Assembly (NCBI GenBank): GCA_003612285.1
Contig: RAYE01000001.1
Span: forward strand, 124,001 to 188,000
Length of the DNA: 64,000 bases
Origin: a bacterium D16-51
GTDB lineage: Bacteria > Bacillota > Clostridia > Lachnospirales > Lachnospiraceae
Reading direction: 5' to 3'
Position numbers and translations under genes: made by a program. Positions 9,150 to 16,615 of the stretch are shown here, one piece after another; position 1 is the first letter of the stretch; the number at the start of each line of letters is the position of its first letter. The notes under the pieces were generated by a model, which was given only the letters and a program-made list of their open reading frames with translations, was not told the origin of the DNA and did no database searches.

Positions 9150-9223
<74 letters not shown>

Positions 9224-9225
9224 TA

Positions 9226-9258
9226 AAAACCTATCGAAGTATTTCGGTAGGTTTTTTT
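9226..9258 (+). terminator. Terminator of tRNA-Arg
   Basis: AAACCTATCGAA pairs with TTCGGTAGGTTT around GTAT and runs into TTTT directly after the tRNA. Confidence 0.88.
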
Positions 9259-9277
9259 GATATAGGAGGGGTTGTGG

Positions 9278-9331
9278 ATGGCTGACAATGAAATAGGCTG
9301 CACCTTTGCCCATCTTAAAGGAACTGTCTAA
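9278..9331 (+). CDS. Possible 17-codon ORF, likely a truncated gene start
   Basis: A strong ribosome site (AGGAGGGG) precedes ATG and the peptide MADNEIGCTFAHLKGTV, whose stop falls inside the hairpin repeat starting at 9318. The hairpin may have cut off a longer reading frame. No function is assigned. Confidence 0.3.
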   Translation: MADNEIGCTFAHLKGTV

Positions 9332-9370
9332 AAATAATATAGATAACAGTTTATTTTAGAACAGTTCCTT
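9318..9370. repeat. Inverted repeat of the AGGAACTGT family
   Basis: AAGGAACTGT-CTAAAA and TTTTAG-AACAGTTCCTT form long arms around an AT-rich loop. Related arms occur near 10312, 13091 and 52352-52384. It may also terminate the minus-strand XRE gene. Confidence 0.65.
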
Positions 9371-9388
9371 ACAGCATTGGCAGGTTTT

Positions 9389-9967
9389 TTACTGCAAGAA
9401 TAACAGGGATAGCAGGCAGCACAAAAGAAACGCAATGGCGGCGCTTCCGATTACAAGAAGTGCTTTTTGATAAGGGCGTTTTCCAATTTCCTGCTGTTTC
9501 TGGAGTTCATCCAGGCGTTTTCCTTCTGTAAAAGCGACGATTTCTTTGTATGTGTGGATATTGTTGTCTTTTTTAACTTTTTCAACCTTCAAAGCAAAAA
9601 ACATGGAAGTTCCAAATAGTATGCTCCATGGAAGCAGGGCATATATGCCTATCCATGATGTAAGGGGAACGGCTGACAGCACTGTGGACACTAACAGTAT
9701 TCCATAAATAGTGCCGTATTTGTTTAATTTTCTGACTTCAGTTTCTTTGATTTCTTCTCTCATAAGCTCAACATCTCCTTTTATAAGTTGGTCAAGAGAT
9801 ACGTTAAATAACGAACTAAGCAGCAGTAAACTATGGATGTCAGGATAGTTTTTTCCGGTTTCCCAATTAGAGATAGTCTGCCTGCTCACATAGAGTTTTT
9901 CGGCCAGTTCTTCCTGGGAAAACCCCATGCTGTTTCGGTGTTTTTTAATCTGTTTGCTGATTTCCAA
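9389..9967 (-). CDS. XRE-family regulator with C-terminal membrane segments
   Basis: Residues 1-60 form a Cro/CI-type helix-turn-helix (SQEELAEKLYVSRQTISNWE, then GKNYPDIHSL). A ~130-residue tail has two hydrophobic hairpins (about 90-125) and a final helix ending LLCCLLSLLFLQ, so the protein is probably membrane-tethered. The start is TTG at 9967, seven to eight bases after AAAGGAG. Membrane-bound XRE regulators often control neighbouring transporters or stress genes, but the target here is unknown. Confidence 0.85.
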   Translation of the reverse strand: MEISKQIKKHRNSMGFSQEELAEKLYVSRQTISNWETGKNYPDIHSLLLLSSLFNVSLDQLIKGDVELMREEIKETEVRKLNKYGTIYGILLVSTVLSAVPLTSWIGIYALLPWSILFGTSMFFALKVEKVKKDNNIHTYKEIVAFTEGKRLDELQKQQEIGKRPYQKALLVIGSAAIAFLLCCLLSLLFLQ

Positions 9968-10377
9968 TTTTTTTCTCCTTTCTTTTTTAGTCCGTATCCT
10001 TGAGTACCAAGGCCGAAAATTTTCCAGCTCTTGGATAATGGTATATTATCATCTTGTGTTCTAAAACTCTATCAAAATCCTTTGTCTTTCTATGAAATGC
10101 TGTGTCAAAAGCGTTTGACATGGTTTGATTCTCGCTGGTTTTCCTTATAGGTGCTTGGATTGGTTACTATTCACGGTCAATAGTAACGCAGTGGTTCTGA
10201 TATCAAAGAAAAAACACTTGACAAATTTGGTCTGCTGTTATAGACTTAATGAAAAGGACGGCTGTTGTAGACCCATGTTTCATTATGGATTATATACGGG
10301 TTTATAAACACTAAAGAACTGTTCCTAAGAATGGATGGCATAGAAAGCAGAGCATTTGTAAAAGGGAGAGTTGGCAG
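9968..10377. other. 410-base non-coding gap with a 25-bp palindrome at 10163-10187
   Basis: No convincing gene is seen; the short frames lack ribosome sites. At 10163-10187 GTTACTATT and AATAGTAAC pair perfectly around the 7-base loop CACGGTC, a compact member of the element family seen at 8893. An arm of the AGGAACTGT family (AGAACTGTTCCT) lies at about 10312. Confidence 0.6.
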
Positions 10378-10737
10378 ATGGGAATGAAGTTATGTGACAG
10401 TGATTTTTATTTTATGTGTGTTGTATGGGATGAAGGGCCTGTTAGGTCAGGGGAGCTTGTAAAACTGTGCAGGGAAAGGCTCGGATGGAAAAAGTCAACG
10501 ACGTATACCCAGATTAAGAAGCTGCAGGAGAAGGGGTTTTTAAAAAATGAGGGTGCTGTTGTGACAGCGCTAATTTCACGCGAGGAGGTACAAAAAGAGG
10601 AAAGCGATTATTTTGTAGAAAGAACCTTTGGCGGTTCCCTGCCAGGTTTTCTGGCGGCATTTATGAAAGGGAGGACAATTTCGGGACAGGAGGCAGAGCA
10701 GTTAAAGAAGATGATTGAAGAGCACTGTGCAAAATAG
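10378..10737 (+). CDS. BlaI/MecI-type transcriptional repressor
   Basis: The 119-residue protein has the BlaI winged-helix layout: 'LCDSDFYFMCVVWDEGPVRSGEL', the recognition helix 'KKSTTYTQIKKLQEKGFLK', a wing, and a C-terminal dimer segment 'AFMKGRTISGQEAEQLKKMIEEH'. BlaI/MecI dimers repress an operon and are cut after a BlaR1-type sensor protease is activated. The M56 gene directly downstream is that sensor's homologue, so the pair is probably a self-controlled unit. No beta-lactamase gene is adjacent. Confidence 0.9.
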   Translation: MGMKLCDSDFYFMCVVWDEGPVRSGELVKLCRERLGWKKSTTYTQIKKLQEKGFLKNEGAVVTALISREEVQKEESDYFVERTFGGSLPGFLAAFMKGRTISGQEAEQLKKMIEEHCAK

Positions 10738-10832
10738 TGTTTTGGGATATGTATCGGGTTATATACATTTTTTATGCTGGAGGAAACTGCGTTGTAATGC
10801 AGCGGTTGCCAGTAAGAATGGAGGGGGTAAGA

Positions 10833-12986
10833 ATGGAAGGGCTTATGGTTTGGTTTCAATGGGTGCTGGAAAGCAGCCTTTTGGTAATTCCCGTAATCCT
10901 ATTAATTTTCCTGCTGAGAATTGGGATAAAGAGAATTTCAGGTCTGTTAACTTATATTTTATGGTTTGTCGTATGGTTTCGCCTGGTATGTCCGGCAGGG
11001 ATTCCGTCTGAAATCTATTTGCCTGTAATTCCAGATGCAGCCATGCAGACGGTAGGAAGCTGGTTTTTTGCAGAAGCAGGGCAGGAAACTTCTGTTTTGG
11101 AGAATGGTGGAAAAGAAAAGGTTTCTTTTGGAAGGCCACATAATGACGGCAGAGTAGAAAAAATGGAAGATTCAGGCGGAGAGGAGGATTACGGACAGAA
11201 GAATTTGGACTTGACAGCAGGGAGTGGAGTGAAAAATACAGGAAATAAAGGTTTTGCAGAGACTGGTATTTTGAAATGGGATGGTCCTGTTTTTACCAAA
11301 GTACTTTGTGTGGTGTGGTTTACAGGAATGGTTCTGGCCTTGTTGTCTGAGCTTGTCTTTGCCTGCTGCCTTCATAGGAAACTGCGTTATGCCATAAAAC
11401 AGGAAGAAGGCGTGTATTGCTGTAATGGGATTTCTTCTGCATTTGTAACTGGGATCTGCCGTGGCAGGATTTATCTTCCTTTTGGGCTGAATGAGAGAGA
11501 TAGGGGATATATACTGGAGCATGAGAAAATACATATACGCCGCAGGGACTATCTTGTGAAAAAAGTCTGTTTTGCTATTTGCCTGGTTTATTGGTTCCAT
11601 CCGCTTGTCTGGCTTGCATATATATTTTTATGTTATGATATGGAAATTGCTTGTGATAATGCAGTTTTGCGGAATATGGGGCAGGAGCAGAGAAAGCAGT
11701 ACAGCTATGTGCTTTTGTCAAATGCAGTAAACGGGAGACGCCAGATTCCATTCTATCAGCCGCAGTTTGGGAAGAATATGGTAAAGAGAAGGATTTTCCA
11801 CAGCATCCGGTATAAAGAAGAAAAAATGGAGCTTGTTTTGGTTGGCATTGTTGTAGTTGCCCTGGCTGCTGTCCTTTGTATGATGGTCCGTCCGGACACA
11901 GAAGTCGTTCCTATGCAGAAAGGTGGGAATTATACAAAAGAGGTGGAACAGCTATACAAGAAAAAGGTAGTGGACGTTACAGATAAAAAAGCAGTAAAGG
12001 AACTTCTTACTGCTGTGATTTCAAAGGATTTCCTGGAATCTTTTGATGAGTCGATAGAACCATTTACCTGTGAAATACAGGGTGATGTCCTTTGGATTGA
12101 TTTTGCAATGTGGATTGTCCGCCCAGATAGTTTCAGGAGACTGACAGGGGATTATTCTGCTGTTTTTCTGGCGTTAATCCCAGATATCAGGACAGTGCAG
12201 TGGACGTATGAAGAAATGCAGTATGGCGGCACAACAAAAACGGTTAATTTACATTATGACTGGGCTATGATGAAGAATGAGGATTTTATTGACGCTGCTG
12301 TCTGCAAGGCGGCAGGTTCAACAAAAGCAAGGGATTTTGGGGTAAGCGCTTCTTCTTTACAGCAGTTAGTTAATAACTTTACTTATTATGAGAAAGGTAA
12401 GATGCAGAAAGAAGCGAAAGCATTGGCAGTATTTGAAGAGGAGGAGATGAAAAAGAAACTACGGGATCTGCCCTACGCTTATAAACGTTCTTATAATGAA
12501 AGTATAAAGTGTGAAGAACTTTATGTAGGGGCGCTTGGCTATTATTGTGAAGATGTAGAAAAGGGAGTAGAGTTTTTTCAAAAGGAGTACCGCAGGGAAC
12601 TTTGGGACTCGTTTTTAGAAAAGGCTGGGAGAGGAGAAGCAGCTTCTGTCATTATTGCAGGGCATAATTTGATTGAGGATGCTAAGATAGAAGAAAATGG
12701 ATCAGTTTATTATACATACATTTGTTATGATGGCGTGAAATATTATGCCCTTTATGATTTTGTTAAGAAAGACAGGAGAGACAGTTTTGAGATGGTAAGT
12801 GGAAAATATTTGCTGCAGTCAGAAGAAACAATAAATGATATTGCAATGAGGAATTATTATATTACAGACGATGCTTCGTTAAGTTATAGGGACAGCATGT
12901 ATGCTGGATGTTATGGTGGAATGACAGAGTATTGCAGTATGGCGTTTCCAGAACTTCATGTTGTCAAGACAGACTATTTATATTAA
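10833..12986 (+). CDS. M56-family (BlaR1-like) membrane metallopeptidase with unknown sensor domain
   Basis: I start it at 10833 because GGAGGGGG ends about five bases upstream; an in-frame GTG at 10737 overlaps the repressor stop but has no such site. The 717-residue protein has N-terminal helices, a ~110-residue loop, another helix, then the zinc motif HEKIH (about residues 230-234) and 'YDMEIACDNAVL' with the third ligand. After the last helix ('ELVLVGIVVVALAAVLCMMV') an extracytoplasmic region of ~360 residues follows. Its first part resembles DUF4825, and no penicillin-binding domain is seen. The signal is therefore probably not a beta-lactam. Confidence 0.85.
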   Translation: MEGLMVWFQWVLESSLLVIPVILLIFLLRIGIKRISGLLTYILWFVVWFRLVCPAGIPSEIYLPVIPDAAMQTVGSWFFAEAGQETSVLENGGKEKVSFGRPHNDGRVEKMEDSGGEEDYGQKNLDLTAGSGVKNTGNKGFAETGILKWDGPVFTKVLCVVWFTGMVLALLSELVFACCLHRKLRYAIKQEEGVYCCNGISSAFVTGICRGRIYLPFGLNERDRGYILEHEKIHIRRRDYLVKKVCFAICLVYWFHPLVWLAYIFLCYDMEIACDNAVLRNMGQEQRKQYSYVLLSNAVNGRRQIPFYQPQFGKNMVKRRIFHSIRYKEEKMELVLVGIVVVALAAVLCMMVRPDTEVVPMQKGGNYTKEVEQLYKKKVVDVTDKKAVKELLTAVISKDFLESFDESIEPFTCEIQGDVLWIDFAMWIVRPDSFRRLTGDYSAVFLALIPDIRTVQWTYEEMQYGGTTKTVNLHYDWAMMKNEDFIDAAVCKAAGSTKARDFGVSASSLQQLVNNFTYYEKGKMQKEAKALAVFEEEEMKKKLRDLPYAYKRSYNESIKCEELYVGALGYYCEDVEKGVEFFQKEYRRELWDSFLEKAGRGEAASVIIAGHNLIEDAKIEENGSVYYTYICYDGVKYYALYDFVKKDRRDSFEMVSGKYLLQSEETINDIAMRNYYITDDASLSYRDSMYAGCYGGMTEYCSMAFPELHVVKTDYLY

Positions 12987-13000
12987 TAATAGTGACAATT

Positions 13001-13046
13001 GTTACTATTCACGGTCGATTTCTGAAAAAAGAATGGCCGTGAATAG
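13001..13046. repeat. Short inverted repeat, GTTACTATTCACGG family
   Basis: GTTACTATTCACGGTC at 13001 and GGCCGTGAATAG at 13035-13046 are inverted copies separated by 18 bases. A further related arm (GACCGTGGATAG) follows at about 13059. It is the third copy of this family within 4 kb. Confidence 0.65.
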
Positions 13047-13118
13047 ATGATATGTAGTGACCGTGGATAGGAAATGTGAATTGCAGACAATTAGGAACTG
13101 TTAAGAAAGTGCATTTTG

Positions 13119-13157
13119 CCAGAGCGTATATGAATTTTCAAATACGCTCTGGTTTTT
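13119..13157 (+). terminator. Intrinsic terminator upstream of the ECF sigma gene
   Basis: CCAGAGCGTAT pairs exactly with ATACGCTCTGG around a 12-base loop and is followed by TTTTTG. It separates the BlaI/M56 unit from the sigma-factor operon. Confidence 0.8.
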
Positions 13158-13244
13158 GTGTTAAATGAAATTTTTTGCAACCAGTTTCCATTTTTATCGG
13201 GTATATTATTGAGGTGGTTAATAGAAGCAGAAGGGAGTGGTTTT

Positions 13245-13805
13245 ATGCAGGATGACAGGATTGTTGCAATGTACTGGCAGCGGGATGAAGCAGCCATCCG
13301 TGAAACGGAAGAAAAGTATGGGAGTTATCTTTTAAAAATTGCCTATAATATTCTATTTGATTTGGAGGACAGCAAAGAGAGCGTCAATGATACCTATATG
13401 AAAGCATGGGATTCCATACCGCCTCATAAGCCATGCATCTTGTCATCTTATCTTGGTAAAATTACCAGGCAGTTGTCCATTGATATTTTTCGGACAAGGA
13501 ATAGGATAAAACGGCGCGCATCGGAATATGCTGTCTCGCTGGATGAATTGAAAGACTGTATCTCAAGTGGCAATGTAACAGAACAAGAGGTGGATTTACA
13601 TTTGCTGGCAGACGCTATCAATTCCTATCTTGGTACGCTTTCCAGGGATGCGCGGACGACATTTGTTGGCAGGTATTACTATATGGATTCTATCAAAGAA
13701 ATAGCTTCTTATCATAATATGAGCGTGCCTAAAGTCAAAAGTATGCTGCACCGTACCAGGATAGGCTTAAAGGGGTATCTAAAGAAGGAGGGATTTAATA
13801 TATGA
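13245..13805 (+). CDS. ECF-type RNA polymerase sigma factor
   Basis: The chosen start at 13245 (MQDDRIVAMYWQRDE) follows AAGGGAG; the earlier in-frame ATG at 13158 lies next to the terminator. The 186-residue protein has region 2 ('ALLKIAYNILFDLEDSKESVNDTYMKAWDSIP' in substance, residues ~22-60) and region 4 ('RTTFVGRYYYMDSIKEIASY', then 'HNMSVPKVKSMLHRTRIGLK'). ECF factors redirect polymerase when released from a membrane anti-sigma protein. The next gene overlaps by four bases (ATGA) and encodes a one-helix membrane protein that fits this role. Confidence 0.9.
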   Translation: MQDDRIVAMYWQRDEAAIRETEEKYGSYLLKIAYNILFDLEDSKESVNDTYMKAWDSIPPHKPCILSSYLGKITRQLSIDIFRTRNRIKRRASEYAVSLDELKDCISSGNVTEQEVDLHLLADAINSYLGTLSRDARTTFVGRYYYMDSIKEIASYHNMSVPKVKSMLHRTRIGLKGYLKKEGFNI

Positions 13806-15073
13806 AGGAAGAGCAGATTAGTGATGCATTGAATTTGTTAGATAATACATTTATTGGAGAGACAGACGGCTTGCGGAATAGGCAAAAGAAGGTGCAAAAA
13901 GGTGTGATGTTTTCAAAAATTTTTTCTGCGGCAGGAGGATATTGGAAATGGGCGGTTGCAGGCATCTGTATCATTACAGCTGTAATTGCCGGCAGACGGA
14001 TGCTTATGCTAAAGCCTGCAAATGTAAATCAGTCAGTTCAGGAAGAAAAACTTCCTATGCTTTCTGTCACGGAAAATTCTAGTGATGGAATGGGATTTGA
14101 AGGATTTTGGGCTTATGATATTTCAGAGCTAACCAACAATAATCCGTGGAATGAGGAGAGGCAGCCGTCAACTTTGCCTGTATTTAAGAATCGGCTGTCA
14201 TATGATAATGATTTTATTGTCTCCGGCGCGGATTTTGGGAAAATGAGGGAATTGCTGCTGGAGATTGCGGGACGGCTTGGGCTGGATGCTGCATCTCTTG
14301 AAATTAAGGATGATGCGCCGGATGAGGCAGTAAAGCAGGAGATTACTGAAAAGATGGAGGGGGATGTTCCAGAGGGGTACTTTAATCCGACAAAGCTGAT
14401 TGCCAAAGCAGACGGCATGGAAATCGCAGTTGACCAGACAATGCAGGCAGCTGTTTCTTTTGAACCTGCTTTAAAGCTGCCTGATAGATATAATTTTAGA
14501 TATTCTGCGTCATATGAAGAAACTGTTTCTGGGGCGGAATATTTGCTTAGACAGTATAAAGACCTTCTTTGCATGGAAGACCCCCAGATAAATATTTTTT
14601 ATGGTGATTATAGTAAATATGAGACGGGCTATCAACAGGAATATCAGATTTCATTTTATGATGCAGGGAAAAATAATATAGAAGGGATTGTTAATTATAA
14701 TTTCAGGAAGGCAAAATTTGATTGTGATGACAATGGAGAGCTTTTCCAGGTAAGGCTCTGCCAGACAGATTTGTCACAAAAAATGGGGGATTACCCGGTA
14801 ATCAAGGCAGAAGATGCGAAAAAACTTTTATTAGAAGGACATTATATAACCACAGTCCCATATAAGATTCCTGGTGAAAAATTTGTTGCCAGGGCAGAAC
14901 TTGTCTATCGGACGGGGGCAAGGGAAGAGTATTTTATGCCATATTATTGCTTTTATGTGGAATTGCCAGAGGAAGAGAGGGACGGTATCAAGACATATGG
15001 CGCTTATTATGTCCCTGCTGTAGAGGGTAAATATCTTTCAAATATGCCGCTTTGGGATGGGAGTTTTAATTAA
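13802..15073 (+). CDS. Membrane protein, probable anti-sigma partner of the ECF factor
   Basis: The 423-residue protein has a ~55-residue cytoplasmic N-terminus, a single transmembrane helix (about 56-72, 'WAVAGICIITAVIAGRRML') and a ~340-residue extracytoplasmic part. Its start overlaps the sigma gene's stop (ATGA), so translation is coupled. Topology and position are those of an anti-sigma factor, but no zinc HxxxCxxC motif is visible in the N-terminus, so the assignment is by context. The outer domain resembles no family I recognise; equivalents may sense envelope stress. Confidence 0.7.
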   Translation: MKEEQISDALNLLDNTFIGETDGLRNRQKKVQKGVMFSKIFSAAGGYWKWAVAGICIITAVIAGRRMLMLKPANVNQSVQEEKLPMLSVTENSSDGMGFEGFWAYDISELTNNNPWNEERQPSTLPVFKNRLSYDNDFIVSGADFGKMRELLLEIAGRLGLDAASLEIKDDAPDEAVKQEITEKMEGDVPEGYFNPTKLIAKADGMEIAVDQTMQAAVSFEPALKLPDRYNFRYSASYEETVSGAEYLLRQYKDLLCMEDPQINIFYGDYSKYETGYQQEYQISFYDAGKNNIEGIVNYNFRKAKFDCDDNGELFQVRLCQTDLSQKMGDYPVIKAEDAKKLLLEGHYITTVPYKIPGEKFVARAELVYRTGAREEYFMPYYCFYVELPEEERDGIKTYGAYYVPAVEGKYLSNMPLWDGSFN

Positions 15074-15100
15074 ATTTAGTGGCTTTACAGTGCCTTCTAT

Positions 15101-15168
15101 GTTACTTTTCACACCTATGCATCCAGTGTGTAAGTGTTTCTGCCGTTTGGTATGGAGTGGAAAGTAAC
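15101..15168. repeat. 68-bp inverted repeat, GTTACTTTTCAC type
   Basis: GTTACTTTTCACACC at 15101 and GGAGTGGAAAGTAAC ending at 15168 are inverted copies. The ends belong to the wider GTTACTnTTCAC family, but the flanking octamers (CCTTCTAT and ATTTTCAT) do not match. At 15284-15303 a separate 20-mer (GCCAAACGCAGGCTTGCCTG) matches 49389-49408 at 19 of 20 bases. Confidence 0.7.
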
Positions 15169-15328
15169 ATTTTCATAAAATTTAAACAATCCTTAACAGT
15201 TTTCTGTATTGAATCTTAAACAGATTTTTTCTACAATTGAAATTGTAGTAATTCAAAGGCTGTTATTCTCGCGTACGCAGCGGGCCAAACGCAGGCTTGC
15301 CTGGCTGTTTTTGGGAAGGGGGATTCAT

Positions 15329-16609
15329 ATGGAGAAAGGGTATTGGAAGAAAATTAGTATGTCAGTTCTGTTTTGTGCTTTATTGTTATCAGGCTGCTCA
15401 AAGAGTGGTGTTTCACAAGGCACTGCAGAGAAAACACAGGCAGACAGTTTGAAGGGCAGAAGTTCTGGTTCAGAAAAAAATGCAGGTGCTGCCAAAGCCA
15501 AAGTAATTGATGAAAATCATTCGATTTCCGGGATGCCAGAAGAGAAACTTGATTTGTCAGAATATGGGTTAGGGTATCAGGGTGCAGCGGATGCCCGGCC
15601 GGAGTATTTGTGGATGAGTGCTGCGAGAGCGGAAAATGGGTATTACGTATGGGGAAAAGCTTCTGAAAGGTCTGGGAGGGGAATGCTGATGTATTTTGAC
15701 AAGGCTTCCAAAAGTTATATCCCCCTTTGCAATAAACCGAACTGTGCCCATAACAGCAAGGGATGCAATGCAGATTTTAATTCTAATGGTGAAGAGGAGG
15801 TTAAATATATAAGAAGTTATATCCAATATTATGATGGCTGTGTGTATGTCGCAGGGCATGATGAGGAAGGGTATGTATATTTGTATAAAGTGGCGCCGGA
15901 TGGAAGTACCTGTGAGAAGTATATGACGTTATATAAGGCGGATCTTTCTTCAACAGCAGAAGGCGAAAATGTAAAAGAATTTTCTGAGCCGGAAATATGT
16001 ATCCACAGGGGATATATCTATTTCATGGTTGGGAAGGAAAGTAACCTGAAGTTACGCCGTATGGAACTTGGGGGAGAGGATGTGGAAATTGTATTTGAAA
16101 ATGCCGGCAGCCGCCCATCTTTATACCGTATGAAGGCTTATGGGGACTACCTGTTTTTCCAGTCAGGAAACTTCACGGATGATGATTGTATTGATATAAA
16201 GGCCGGTATTTTTGCCTTAAATGTCAATACTGCCAAGACCCAGCTGGTGAAAAAGGATGCAGTTTCTGATTATACTGTTTCAGATGGGGATTTGTATTAT
16301 ACTACAGCAGTCGGAATTAACCGTTATTCGCTGAAAAAGCAGGAGGATGCAGCCGTGGTGGAAACTGGCGTGCGTGGGGATGTGGCAGTGCATGGAAAGT
16401 TTATTTATTTCTATCGTGATGATACCTGTACCCTGTCACAATATGATTCGGGAGGTAAGCTTTTACATGAAATTACCGATGCTGATTTTAGTCCATGCCG
16501 TATGGAGGATGAGGATTACTTTTTTGCGCTCGGGTTTGGCAAAGAAGGATTTCTTCCTGTAAAAGAGTTATCCAAAGGTTCGGCAAAATGGACGTCGCTG
16601 GAGGAATAG
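15329..16609 (+). CDS. Lipoprotein with Cys-rich motif (DUF5050-like)
   Basis: The start is at 15329 after GAAGGGGGA. A lipoprotein signal (MEKGYWKKISMSVLFCALLLSGC) puts the lipid-carrying Cys near residue 23. The 426-residue mature part has a Ser/Lys-rich linker and then repeated beta strands suggesting a propeller ('YFDKASKSYIPLCNKPNC', then 'AHNSKGCNADF'). The 'LCnKpnCaH...gCnA' motif is common in Lachnospiraceae lipoproteins and may bind a metal or form disulfides. It lies between the sigma unit and an ABC exporter, and probably belongs to that envelope-stress cluster. Confidence 0.8.
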   Translation: MEKGYWKKISMSVLFCALLLSGCSKSGVSQGTAEKTQADSLKGRSSGSEKNAGAAKAKVIDENHSISGMPEEKLDLSEYGLGYQGAADARPEYLWMSAARAENGYYVWGKASERSGRGMLMYFDKASKSYIPLCNKPNCAHNSKGCNADFNSNGEEEVKYIRSYIQYYDGCVYVAGHDEEGYVYLYKVAPDGSTCEKYMTLYKADLSSTAEGENVKEFSEPEICIHRGYIYFMVGKESNLKLRRMELGGEDVEIVFENAGSRPSLYRMKAYGDYLFFQSGNFTDDDCIDIKAGIFALNVNTAKTQLVKKDAVSDYTVSDGDLYYTTAVGINRYSLKKQEDAAVVETGVRGDVAVHGKFIYFYRDDTCTLSQYDSGGKLLHEITDADFSPCRMEDEDYFFALGFGKEGFLPVKELSKGSAKWTSLEE

Positions 16610-16615
16610 GACAGT

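Noticed and set aside
10125-10307. 60-codon ORF on the plus strand
   Set aside because: It runs through the palindrome at 10163, has no ribosome site and is not protein-like.
10715-11011. 98-codon plus-strand ORF inside the M56 region
   Set aside because: Out-of-frame shadow of the BlaI/M56 genes.
13188-13230. ECF-type autoregulatory promoter (GCAACC...CGGGTA)
   Set aside because: The spacing is plausible, but consensus for this ECF group is unknown and no second site was found to support it.
15101-15168. Complete MITE with target duplication
   Set aside because: Inverted ends are clear, but the flanking octamers differ, so it is listed only as a repeat.
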